Of a stretch of 6,692 bases of DNA, positions 1 to 5,672 are shown in pieces. The DNA is from JBOGWY01 sp050694015 (GTDB lineage Bacteria > Actinomycetota > CADDZG01 > WHSQ01). Both the position numbers and the translations under genes were made by a program. The DNA is taken from the NCBI GenBank assembly GCA_050694015.1, contig JBOGWY010000207.1:1-6692 (forward strand), written 5' to 3'. Below the pieces are notes generated by a model. It was given only the letters and a program-made list of their open reading frames with translations, did not search any database and was not told where the DNA came from. The stretch's first letter is position 1; each line of letters opens with the position of its first letter.

Positions 1-960
1 GTCGCCGGGCGCGAGACCGGCGGACTCGGCGGGCCCGTCCGGAAGGATGTCGGTGATCACGGCCCCCTCGAGTTCCGGATCGAGTCCGAGCTCGCCGGCG
101 ATCGACGGATCCATGGTCGCGATGATCACGCCCATCCACGCGCGGCTCTCAGGTGGTTCGGAGATGATCTGCCGGATCACGGGCAGCGCCGAGTCGATCG
201 AGATCGCGAAGCCGATGTTCTCCGCGGATCCCGCGCTGGCCGCGGCGGTGTTGATGCCGACGAGTCGACCGGCGGCATCGATCAACGGGCCGCCGGAGTT
301 ACCGGGATTGATCGCCGCATCGGTCTGAAGGAGACCCACGAGATCCTTGGTTCCATCGGGCGCGTCGTCATCGGGGACTTCGATCGTCCGCGCATCACCC
401 GACAGGATCCCGCTCGTCACCGTCGGTCCCCCGAGGCCCAGCGGGAAGCCCAGGGCGATGACGTCGTCACCGAGCCGCAGCGAGTCCGACTTGCCGATCT
501 TTATCGCCGTGAGATCGTCCTTCTCGACCTTGATCACGGCGAGATCCGTGTCGGCCGTGGATTCGTCCTCGGCAGAGGTCCCGACCACCGTGCCCTGGAC
601 CCGGTCGCCGTCGTTGAACACGACATCGACACGGGTCGCGTCCTGCACCACGTGGAAGTTCGTGACGATGATGCCCTGCTCGGCGTCGATCACCACGCCG
701 GAGCCCTGGCCCTGGACGTTCTCGGTCCCGAAGTCTGTCGCCCGGATGCCGCGCACCTTCACGTTCACCACCGAAGGGAGAACGCGCTCGATCACATCGG
801 CGAGTTCGGATTCCGGCGGCGGTGAGTCGTCCTGCTCGATGTCGAGGTTGGAGGCGACCGGCTCGGGGTCGGCCTGGAACGCATCGGGGCCCATGCTGAA
901 AGCGCACGCCGCGAAAAGCAGGAGCGCGACGAAGAGAAGAAGCAGAACTCGGGTTCGCAT
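1..960 (-). CDS. HtrA/DegP-type trypsin-like serine protease with PDZ domain, exported; C-terminus cut by window edge
   Basis: Reading leftward from ATG at 960-958, the frame is open for 320 codons to base 1, so the C-terminus is missing. Residues 1-18 form a signal segment (MRTR, a Leu-rich core, then FAAC). Cys19 could be lipidated, but Phe at -3 makes the lipobox weak, so export is clearer than lipid anchoring. The S1 chymotrypsin-like domain shows a full triad: His103 in TNFHVV, Asp139 in DTDLAVIKV and Ser222 in NPGNSGGP. Around residue 301 a PDZ domain is under way, ending in PDGPAESAGLAPGD at the edge, which is the carboxylate-binding-loop region typical of HtrA. The family degrades or refolds damaged extracytoplasmic proteins. 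The gene follows a 180-base gap after the 127-residue gene on the same strand. No Shine-Dalgarno is visible, but TATCCT lies 7 nt before the ATG, so a leaderless transcript is possible. Family call is certain; physiological substrate is unknown. Confidence 0.95.
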   Translation of the reverse strand, partial: MRTRVLLLLFVALLLFAACAFSMGPDAFQADPEPVASNLDIEQDDSPPPESELADVIERVLPSVVNVKVRGIRATDFGTENVQGQGSGVVIDAEQGIIVTNFHVVQDATRVDVVFNDGDRVQGTVVGTSAEDESTADTDLAVIKVEKDDLTAIKIGKSDSLRLGDDVIALGFPLGLGGPTVTSGILSGDARTIEVPDDDAPDGTKDLVGLLQTDAAINPGNSGGPLIDAAGRLVGINTAAASAGSAENIGFAISIDSALPVIRQIISEPPESRAWMGVIIATMDPSIAGELGLDPELEGAVITDILPDGPAESAGLAPGD

Positions 961-967
961 GGCGTCC

Positions 968-973
968 AGGATA
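968..973 (-). promoter_or_regulatory. Candidate -10 element for the HtrA gene (leaderless start)
   Basis: On the minus strand TATCCT lies 7 nt upstream of the HtrA ATG, and no Shine-Dalgarno sequence is seen. A TANNNT hexamer at this distance puts the transcription start at or beside the start codon, the arrangement of leaderless transcripts common in actinobacteria. No good -35 hexamer is visible at 16-18 nt. Inference only. Confidence 0.4.
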
Positions 974-1000
974 GGTGCGTGGACGGACTATCGGCGCACG

Positions 1001-1028
1001 TTAAAGCCGGCTGCTGTGGCCGTCTTAA
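1001..1028. repeat. Imperfect inverted repeat between the 127-residue gene and the HtrA gene
   Basis: TTAAAGCCGGC (1001-1011) faces GCCGTCTTAA (1019-1028) across a 7-base loop. The outer TTAA and inner CGGC/GCCG pair, with a small mismatch or bulge between. It lies in the 180-base gap 961-1140, downstream of the 127-residue gene and upstream of HtrA on the minus strand. It could be a weak terminator for the former (read leftward it ends in CTTTAA) or an operator. There is no real T-run. Nothing else recognisable is in this gap. Confidence 0.3.
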
Positions 1029-1140
1029 GGGGAAGCTCAGACGGTCTCAGTAACCGGCAAAAACAGTGTGACCGAGTAGGCCGGGCCGGTCAAGGTGCGC
1101 GCAGCGCGTCCGGGCAGGCGGGACCGCGCCGAGGAAGGGC

Positions 1141-1524
1141 TCAGGCCGCCGGGCTCTCGGCGGAGACCGCCTCGACCTCCAGCTCCCCGCCCTTGAGGCC
1201 CCCCAGGGCGAACACGATCAGGTACCTACCGGGACCCAGCTCCAGGGGCGTGGTGACCTCGTCGGTGAACTCGGTGAGCGACTGGAGGCCCCAGATGAGG
1301 CGCACGGGGCCGGGGCCCTCGTGGAGGACCTCCTTGGTCTCGGGATGGACCAGGAACCACTGCTCGGGGTAGTAGCCGGCGGGTCCCGACCAGGCCCGGT
1401 ACACCTTGAACGGCAGCGTCTTGCCGTCCCGGATGGGGATCCCGGACGTCCCGTGGATCGACTTGCTCGGACGGACCCGGCTCGCGACGACCTTCCGCTG
1501 GGGCCCGTTGATGTCGGCTTCCAT
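1141..1524 (-). CDS. Hypothetical protein, 127 residues, predicted cytoplasmic
   Basis: I do not recognise this family. The frame runs from ATG at 1524-1522 to TGA at 1143-1141, with normal codon use for the region. There is no signal peptide, transmembrane segment or cysteine. The composition looks like a beta-rich domain: short alternating strands such as LPFKVYRAW (37-45), EQWFLVHP (54-61), PVRLIWGL (73-80) and GRYLIVFAL (99-107), joined by Gly/Pro turns. A closing EVEAVSAESPAA tail looks disordered. It lies 37 nt downstream of the 97-residue gene and on the same strand, so it may be co-transcribed. However, TATCCT sits 8 nt before its ATG with AGGACA 16 nt further up, suggesting its own leaderless promoter. 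Coding status is well supported by the intact frame and strand context; function is unknown. Confidence 0.75.
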   Translation of the reverse strand: MEADINGPQRKVVASRVRPSKSIHGTSGIPIRDGKTLPFKVYRAWSGPAGYYPEQWFLVHPETKEVLHEGPGPVRLIWGLQSLTEFTDEVTTPLELGPGRYLIVFALGGLKGGELEVEAVSAESPAA

Positions 1525-1532
1525 GGGGGCAG

Positions 1533-1554
1533 AGGATACCTAGCGAGGAGCCGG
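1533..1554 (-). promoter_or_regulatory. Candidate sigma70-type leaderless promoter for the 127-residue gene
   Basis: On the minus strand AGGACA (4 of 6 matches to TTGACA) is followed after 16 nt by TATCCT at 1538-1533, then 8 nt before the ATG at 1524. No Shine-Dalgarno is seen. The promoter would lie in the 37-nt gap after the upstream gene's stop, giving this gene independent expression. Prediction by eye. Confidence 0.35.
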
Positions 1555-1561
1555 TGTCCTG

Positions 1562-1855
1562 TTACACGACCTTCATGACGGTGATCTTGGGACGTCCGTC
1601 GCGCTCCGCCCACCGGGACTCGACCGTGACCTCTTTGCCCTCGCCGGAGTAGCGCGCCTGTGTCACGGCCTCGTCGCCCTGCACCGCGACGCTGACGAGC
1701 TCGGCGGTCTCGACCTTGCGAGGGAAATGCTTCATGACGTCGCCGGCGGTCGCTTGCACCTCGGGCGTGAGGTCGCTGCCCGCTCGACGCAGATCGCCGT
1801 CGACCATCGCCTGACCGTGCGCTTCGGCGTGCTCCCTGACGCTGCTCTCGTCCAT
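1562..1855 (-). CDS. Small hypothetical protein, 97 residues, possibly NTF2/SnoaL-like fold
   Basis: Starts at ATG 1855-1853, preceded by a textbook Shine-Dalgarno AGGAGG 6 nt upstream, and ends at TAA 1564-1562. The first half is helical (VREHAEAHGQAMVDGDLRRA, residues 6-25, then DVMKHFP). The second half has alternating strands with the pattern AELVSVAVQGDEAVTQARYS (51-70) and EVTVESRWAERDGRPKIT (75-92). An N-terminal helix ending in DGDL followed by strands, with a closing 'W..RDG..KI' hairpin, resembles small NTF2-like proteins, but no catalytic residues can be assigned. There is no signal peptide or cysteine. It begins 20 nt after the stop of the DsbA-like gene and is almost certainly in its operon, hinting at an associated role that cannot be named. 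Confidence 0.8.
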   Translation of the reverse strand: MDESSVREHAEAHGQAMVDGDLRRAGSDLTPEVQATAGDVMKHFPRKVETAELVSVAVQGDEAVTQARYSGEGKEVTVESRWAERDGRPKITVMKVV

Positions 1856-1875
1856 CGAAGTCCTCCTGTTAGTCG

Positions 1876-2553
1876 CTAACCCACCGCGTTGCGAAGAAGA
1901 CTTTCATAGATCCTTCGGTCGTCGCTCTTCACGACCGGGAACCCCTTCCCGTGGGCACCCTCCCATCCGAGTTCGACCCCGGGGTTGTGCACGTCGGACC
2001 CGTCCGGCAGGAATACGTGCGGGCTTCCCTTCACGCCGTCGCCCTCGGCGATCGCCTTCTGCTCCATCACCGCGGCGCGGGCCCGCCCGTCGTCCAGCGC
2101 GTCGGCCAGCTTGTAGCCGTCCACGTCGGGGCATCGCCGGGCGACCGCGAGGATCTCGTGACGCATCGAGATCGGCCTGCTCTCCCCGAAGAACGCGACC
2201 CGCAACGCGCGGTCGAGCTGCTCGCTCGCACGGAGGCTCTGCTCCTTGGCGGCCTGAACGGCCTCGAGCGCCGGAAGCGTCGTGGCCGGGAACTCGGAGT
2301 CCGGACGCTGCCACATCTGCCAGCCGGCATCGGGATCGAGGGCGCCGGCGACGGAGATCTCCGCGTCGAGGATCTTCTTGGGTGTCGGCCGCTCGTTGAA
2401 GATCTCGAGTGGGAACGCACGCATATCGAAGACGACACGGTCCTCGAGGCCGAGTTCGGCACGCGCCCGGTGCAGGCGGAACACCGCGAGGTGCGCCCAT
2501 GGGCACCCCACGTCTGAGTACACGACGACGGTGCCCGGGTCGACTTCGATCAT
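1876..2553 (-). CDS. DsbA-family (FrnE/2-hydroxychromene-2-carboxylate isomerase-like) thioredoxin-fold protein with single-Cys CPWA active site
   Basis: 225 residues, the usual size for this family, with no signal peptide, so probably cytoplasmic. Strand VVVYSDVGCPWAH (9-21) puts the active-site position at Cys17-Pro-Trp-Ala20. The helical insertion domain follows (about 55-160, including EQLDRALRVAFFGE), then the cis-Pro loop GVKGSPHVFLP with Pro178 and a C-terminal strand and helix. FrnE-type oxidoreductases normally carry CPWC. Here the second cysteine is Ala20, and the only other cysteine is Cys141 in the helical region. Family knowledge implies it cannot form the usual active-site disulfide, so a monothiol (glutathione- or mycothiol-linked), isomerase or glutathione-transferase-like role is more likely. 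The start at 2553 has GGAAGG 8 nt upstream. It heads the operon with the 97-residue gene. Exact substrate is unknown. Confidence 0.88.
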   Translation of the reverse strand: MIEVDPGTVVVYSDVGCPWAHLAVFRLHRARAELGLEDRVVFDMRAFPLEIFNERPTPKKILDAEISVAGALDPDAGWQMWQRPDSEFPATTLPALEAVQAAKEQSLRASEQLDRALRVAFFGESRPISMRHEILAVARRCPDVDGYKLADALDDGRARAAVMEQKAIAEGDGVKGSPHVFLPDGSDVHNPGVELGWEGAHGKGFPVVKSDDRRIYESLLRNAVG

Positions 2554-2577
2554 GGCCTCGTTCCTTCCCGGTGTCGG

Positions 2578-2605
2578 ATGACTTGAACCGCGGCGAGATT
2601 AGTGT
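2578..2605 (+). promoter_or_regulatory. Candidate promoter for the HIT-hydrolase pair
   Basis: ATGACT (2578-2583, four of six matches to TTGACA) is followed by a 16-nt spacer and TAGTGT (2600-2605). The spacing to ATG 2614 is 8 nt, which fits a leaderless transcript and favours 2614 over the in-frame GTG at 2602, since that GTG would lie inside the -10. Prediction by eye. Confidence 0.35.
2596..2601 (-). promoter_or_regulatory. Candidate -10 element for the DsbA-like gene
   Basis: TAATCT on the minus strand is positioned to give a 5' leader of about 35 nt carrying the GGAAGG ribosome site. It shares two bases with the rightward -10 candidate TAGTGT (2600-2605) of the HIT gene. The -35 is weak. 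Prediction by eye. Confidence 0.35.
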
Positions 2606-2613
2606 CGGCGCCT

Positions 2614-3024
2614 ATGTGCCTCTTCTGCGACATCGTCTCCGGCGCCAAGGATGCCGACGTCGTGTACGAGAACGACACGACGGTCGCCTTCCTCGATATC
2701 CGTCCGGTCTTCAAGGGACACACGCTCGTGGTCCCTCGGACCCACGTCGAGATCCTGGCCGAACTCGACGACGGCCTCCTCACCCCCCTGTTCACGGACG
2801 TGCGCCTGCTCTCCCTCGCGATCCCCGAGGCGGTGGAGGCCGAGGGCTCCTTCGTCGCGATCAACAACAAGATCAGCCAGAGCGTTCCTCACCTGCATGT
2901 GCACATCGTGCCGCGACGCCGGAAGGACGGCCTGCGCGGGTTCTTCTGGCCGCGGCACACCTACGACAGCGACGAGGAGCGGCTCCGATACGCGGAGGCG
3001 ATCAGGGCGCGGGTGAAGACGTGA
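2614..3024 (+). CDS. HIT-family protein (histidine-triad nucleotide hydrolase/transferase)
   Basis: 136 residues from ATG 2614. An in-frame GTG at 2602 would add MSAP, but it overlaps the likely -10 element and neither start has a clear Shine-Dalgarno. The HIT signature is complete: SVPHLHVHIVPR with His93, His95 and His97, His95 being the expected nucleophile that takes the nucleotidyl group. Upstream are the family's AFLDIRPVFKGHTLVVPRTH (25-44) and the INNKISQS loop (83-90). The N-terminal CLFC (Cys2, Cys5) could be half of a zinc site, as in many HIT proteins, with His44 as a third ligand. The C-terminal GFFWPR segment is common in bacterial members. Such proteins cleave phosphoramidates or dinucleotides such as AMP-lysine or Ap4A; the substrate cannot be read from sequence. 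Its stop overlaps the next start by GTGA, implying translational coupling. Confidence 0.95.
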   Translation: MCLFCDIVSGAKDADVVYENDTTVAFLDIRPVFKGHTLVVPRTHVEILAELDDGLLTPLFTDVRLLSLAIPEAVEAEGSFVAINNKISQSVPHLHVHIVPRRRKDGLRGFFWPRHTYDSDEERLRYAEAIRARVKT

Positions 3025-3653
3025 GCCGGGCGCTGACGATCGAGTCCCGCGACGGGCTGAAACTGGAGGCGGCACTTGACGAGCCGTCCTCGGCGGCAGC
3101 ATCACTCGTGCTGTGCCATCCCCACCCGCAGATGGGGGGAACGATGAACGCTCCTCTCCTGACCGCGGTCCGCGACGAACTCGTGAAACGCGGATGGAAC
3201 GTATTGCGGTTCAACTTCCGCGGCATCGGTAGCTCCGAAGGGGCCACGGGTATCGGGAACGACGAGATCGCCGACGCGCTCGGGGCCCTCGACGTTCTAC
3301 GCGGTCACGGACTGCCGGTCGCTATCGCAGGATGGTCGTTCGGGGCCGCGGTCGCGGTGCGGGTGGCGGCAGAGGAGAGCGATCTGATCGCGTGTGCGGC
3401 GATAGCTCCGGCCGTCGACGAGCGTCCCGGTGTCACCGCCGGCATCCCCGGCGATGTGACGCCGAAGGTCCCAACTCTCGTGGTCGTCGGCGCCAACGAC
3501 GAGCTCATCTCCCCGGCCCGGGTCGCAGAATGGTGCGACTCTGTGGGCGCGACCTACGTGGAAGTGCGCGGTGCGAACCACTTCTTCTGGGGGAAGTACA
3601 ACGACCTGGCAACCCTCATCACGGACTGGCTGAACGAGCGGCTGACGGACTAG
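3021..3653 (+). CDS. Alpha/beta hydrolase (COG2945-like serine hydrolase)
   Basis: 210 residues from GTG 3021, whose GTGA overlaps the HIT stop; upstream extension of the frame only shadows the HIT gene. The compact fold without a cap domain is clear. The CHPHPQMGGTMNAPLL loop (32-47) is the oxyanion/N-terminal signature of this family, followed by RFNFRGIGSSEG (63-74). The nucleophile elbow is GWSFGA with Ser106, the acid is Asp160 in GANDELISP, and the base is His187 in GANHFFWG, completing the triad at usual spacing. There is no signal peptide, so it is cytoplasmic. Small esters or thioesters are the likely substrates, inferred from family only. It forms a two-gene unit with the HIT gene and is followed within 14 nt by a strong hairpin, consistent with the end of a transcript. 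No functional link to HIT is evident beyond coupling. Confidence 0.95.
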   Translation: MSRALTIESRDGLKLEAALDEPSSAAASLVLCHPHPQMGGTMNAPLLTAVRDELVKRGWNVLRFNFRGIGSSEGATGIGNDEIADALGALDVLRGHGLPVAIAGWSFGAAVAVRVAAEESDLIACAAIAPAVDERPGVTAGIPGDVTPKVPTLVVVGANDELISPARVAEWCDSVGATYVEVRGANHFFWGKYNDLATLITDWLNERLTD

Positions 3654-3666
3654 GGAAAGGAAGGGG

Positions 3667-3711
3667 TGTGGGGGAACCAGTGAGGCCGCTTGCGGCCGGG
3701 GTTCCCCCACA
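3667..3711 (+). terminator. Strong two-tier hairpin after the alpha/beta hydrolase; probable terminator
   Basis: Perfect 12-base arms TGTGGGGGAACC (3667-3678) and GGTTCCCCCACA (3700-3711) enclose a second perfect stem GGCCGC-TT-GCGGCC (3684-3697), with a small internal loop between. It begins 13 nt after the hydrolase stop. There is no T-run on the plus strand, so it is either an intrinsic terminator of the U-poor type used in high-GC actinobacteria or an mRNA-end stabiliser. The structure is certain; the function is inferred. Confidence 0.7.
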
Positions 3712-3718
3712 TTCGGAG

Positions 3719-3746
3719 GACTAGAGCACCTTCAGGTGATCTAGTC
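3719..3746 (+). promoter_or_regulatory. Second inverted repeat upstream of the luciferase-like gene; operator or leader hairpin
   Basis: GACTAGAGCACC (3719-3730) and GGTGATCTAGTC (3735-3746) are complementary at 11 of 12 positions (a single G-A mismatch) around loop TTCA. It lies 7 nt after the first hairpin and 27 nt before the start codon of the luciferase-like gene. As DNA it is a good dyad for a dimeric repressor such as TetR or MarR type; as RNA it is a stable leader hairpin or second terminator. The sequence does not decide between these. Confidence 0.5.
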
Positions 3747-3773
3747 GGGAGAAGGAAACAGAAAGGAAGCTCC

Positions 3774-4607
3774 ATGCGGATCGACCTCGAAACGGCACAA
3801 CACCATCTCGAGTGGGACGAGCTCGCGCGCCGGGTGAAACTCGGCGAGGACCTGGGGTTCGAGGGCGTGTGGATCTTCGACCATTTCAAGCCGCTGTACG
3901 GCGACAAGAAGGGGCCGTGCATGGAGGGCTGGAGCACGCTCGGCGCCATGGCGGCACTTACCGAGAAGGTCCGGATCGGCAACCTCGTGACCGGCGTCAC
4001 CTACCGTCACCCGTCGGTCCTCGCGGCGACCGCCGCGACCGTCGACAACATCGCGCACGGGCGTCTGGAGTTCGGCATCGGCGCGGCATGGCACGACGAA
4101 GAGCACCGGGAGCTCGGCATCGACTTCGCCTCCAACAGAGGTCGCGCCGAGCGGCTCGAGGACGCGATCGAGATCTACAAGCGCCTCACGACCGAGGAAG
4201 ACACGAGTTACAACGGCAAGCACTTCTCGCTCGACAAGGCCACCTACAACCCCAAGCCGGTGCAGGATCCGTGGCCGCCGATCTGGATCGGAGCCAGCGG
4301 CGAACAGATCATGCTGCCGCTGGTCGGGCGCCAGGCCGATGTGTGGCACAGCTTCAGCGGCGGGAGCACCTTCAAGCGGAAATGGGACATCCTCGCGGAG
4401 GCGGCCGAGAAAGCGGGGCGCAAGCCCGACGACGTCCGATGCTCGACGAACCTCTCGATCTCGGAGGACTGGAGCGAGGTCAAGGACCACGCATCGCAGA
4501 TGGCCGAGCTCGGCGTGTCGATCCTGATCGTGCCGTGGCCGTCCGAGGGACAACCGCGGCTCGAGGAGTTCGTGTCCGACGTGATGCCGGAGGTGCAGAA
4601 GCTCTAG
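3774..4607 (+). CDS. LLM-class (luciferase-like) oxidoreductase, probably F420-dependent
   Basis: 277 residues from ATG 3774, with AAGGAAG ending 5 nt before the start. A longer upstream frame from a TTG would run through both hairpins and is rejected. The TIM-barrel flavin/F420 family is recognised by GEDLGFEGVWIFDHF (24-38), VRIGNLVTGVTYRHPSVLA (66-84), the core ATVDNIAHGRLEFGIGAAWHDEEHRELGI (88-116), the RLEDAIEIYKRL helix (127-138) and PPIWIGASGEQ (168-178) near the C-terminal cofactor region. Length and the HGRLEFGIGAAW core match F420-dependent enzymes more than FMN-dependent bacterial luciferases, but cofactor assignment remains inference. Such proteins oxidise or reduce small organic substrates with F420; none can be named here. 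It appears to be a single-gene transcript behind two hairpins. The short GCTCT-AGCC-AGAGC stem at its stop (4601-4614) is a weak terminator candidate at most. Confidence 0.93.
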   Translation: MRIDLETAQHHLEWDELARRVKLGEDLGFEGVWIFDHFKPLYGDKKGPCMEGWSTLGAMAALTEKVRIGNLVTGVTYRHPSVLAATAATVDNIAHGRLEFGIGAAWHDEEHRELGIDFASNRGRAERLEDAIEIYKRLTTEEDTSYNGKHFSLDKATYNPKPVQDPWPPIWIGASGEQIMLPLVGRQADVWHSFSGGSTFKRKWDILAEAAEKAGRKPDDVRCSTNLSISEDWSEVKDHASQMAELGVSILIVPWPSEGQPRLEEFVSDVMPEVQKL

Positions 4608-4662
4608 CCAGAGCAAGCAGCGTCGTCGATTCTCCAGCCGTCCTATCGGGAAAGACAAAGGG

Positions 4663-4875
4663 ATGCGACTGGAGGGCAACTTGACTTACCCGCGCTTTAT
4701 GGCGCTGTACGCAACGGCGGCGCTGCTCGCGCTTTACATCGCGGTGCCGGCCGAGGCAGCTACCAAGAAGTGCTTCGGCCGGGACGCGACGATCGTCGGC
4801 ACCGCCCGCAAGGACCGGCTCAGGGGCACTTCGGGGTCAGACGTGATCTGGGGGGTCGAGGGGAAGACTCGATAA
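4663..4875 (+). CDS. RTX fragment 1: signal peptide and first repeats, ending at premature TAA
   Basis: This 70-residue frame from ATG 4663 carries the signal peptide, the CFGRDATIVGTARKDRLRGT module and GSDVIWGVEG. It then reads KTR and stops at TAA 4873, because the frame slips after GAG GGG at about 4862. As translated it would be a small exported stub. A second start is plausible: TTG at 4681 has GGAGGG 4 nt upstream, a better ribosome site than the ATG has, and would give a more typical short n-region (MTYPRF). Confidence 0.6.
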   Translation: MRLEGNLTYPRFMALYATAALLALYIAVPAEAATKKCFGRDATIVGTARKDRLRGTSGSDVIWGVEGKTR

Positions 4876-5510
4876 CGGGCGGTGGTGGTGACGACTTCAT
4901 CTGTGGAGGGCACGACTTCGGCGATACAGAAACACTGAGTGGGGGCGACGGCAACGACAAGATCCACGGCGGTCGAGGCGTAGAGGACATCCACGGCGGT
5001 CTCGGCGACGACGTGATCCGCGCCGGCTGTGGCGATTGCGAGAGTCCCAAGGAAGACCATTCCAGTCTCTTCGGGGGGCCCGGGAACGACCGGAGCGAGG
5101 CCGGCTACAACACCTTCGTTGACTTCGGTAACGGCGCCACCGCGATCGGCGGAGACGGGAACGACTTCATCAGCGACATCGACGGTGGCGCCTCGATGGT
5201 CGGGGGGCCGGGTGACGACACGATGCGGGGCGAGCATCCGGTCGAGGATTTGCCTCAGGAGGCTTGTTGCAGCCGGGTGGACTACTCCACCGTATCGGGC
5301 CCCGTCGATGTCGACCTGATCGCGGGGATCGGGACCGGCGACGGGATCGACACGTTGCAGCACATCTGGCGAGTGACGGGGTCCGCGTTCGACGATCGCA
5401 CCCGCGCCGACGACAGGGATCAGGTCCTCGGTGGCGGTGCCGGTAACGACGATCTGACTGGTCACGGCGGACGACACGCTTGTCGGCGGCGAGGACGACG
5501 ACACGCTTGA
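4770..5510 (+). CDS. RTX fragment 2: nonapeptide block and first VDL module (in-frame part about 4863-5468)
   Basis: The second frame is meaningful only from about 4863 (GEDSITGGGGDDFICGG) to about 5465 (GAGNDDLTG). Bases 4770-4862 of it are out-of-frame noise, and its last residues before TGA 5508 are also frame-shifted Arg/His-rich sequence. It holds most of the GGxGxD turns and the first VDL module. It is unusually cysteine-rich for an RTX protein, with FICGG, AGCGDCES and EACCSR, which could form disulfides outside the cell. It has no ribosome site of its own. Confidence 0.5.
   Translation: MLRPGRDDRRHRPQGPAQGHFGVRRDLGGRGEDSITGGGGDDFICGGHDFGDTETLSGGDGNDKIHGGRGVEDIHGGLGDDVIRAGCGDCESPKEDHSSLFGGPGNDRSEAGYNTFVDFGNGATAIGGDGNDFISDIDGGASMVGGPGDDTMRGEHPVEDLPQEACCSRVDYSTVSGPVDVDLIAGIGTGDGIDTLQHIWRVTGSAFDDRTRADDRDQVLGGGAGNDDLTGHGGRHACRRRGRRHA
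4962..5001 (+). repeat. 27-bp-period direct repeat inside RTX coding sequence
   Basis: The 13-base word ATCCACGGCGGTC occurs at 4962-4974 and again at 4989-5001, exactly 27 bases apart, or nine codons, encoding IHGG in successive nonapeptide turns. A similar exact pair, GACGACACGCTT at 5470-5481 and 5497-5508, lies right beside the second frame break. Near-identical neighbouring repeats could promote slippage. Confidence 0.85.
5304..5414 (+). repeat. VxVDL module copy 1
   Basis: First of three copies of a 37-38 residue unit found between RTX blocks, reading VDVDLIAGIGTG, then DTLQHIWRVTGSAFDDR. It is the most diverged copy: the usual IEDVxGS is IWRVTGS here and the closing IxGD is RTRADD. 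The unit (VxVDLxxGxxTGxGxDxLxxIExVxGSxxxDxIxGD) is a familiar partner of GGxGxD repeats in secreted calcium-binding proteins. Confidence 0.75.
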
Positions 5511-5559
5511 TGGTGGCGCGGGGCGAGATCTGGCTTCGTTCCTCGACGCCACGGCTGGG

Positions 5560-5672
5560 GTGACCGTTGACCTAACCTCGGCACCGCCACTGGTCGCGGG
5601 TCGGACACGCTCACCGGGATCGAGGACGTGAACGGATCGTTCTCCTCCGACGACGTCATCGTGGGCGACGAC
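5560..5672 (+). repeat. VxVDL module copy 2, containing the third frame break
   Basis: Reads VTVDLT in one frame and, from 5580, GTATGRGSDTLTGIEDVNGSFSSDDVIVGDD in another. The copy is 113 nt where copy 3 is 114, so one base is missing at 5575-5580. This locates the break independently of codon statistics. Confidence 0.75.

Noticed and set aside
347..1372. 341-codon plus-strand frame opposite the HtrA gene
   Set aside because: Ser/Arg/Thr-rich translation without domain; the minus strand encodes an unmistakable protease.
2409..3020. Upstream extension of the alpha/beta hydrolase frame
   Set aside because: It overlaps the DsbA-like and HIT genes out of frame and is Arg/Gly-rich noise; the real start is the GTG at 3021.
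3741..4679. 312-codon minus-strand frame opposite the luciferase-like gene
   Set aside because: Arg/Leu/His-rich shadow; the plus strand encodes a clear LLM-family protein.
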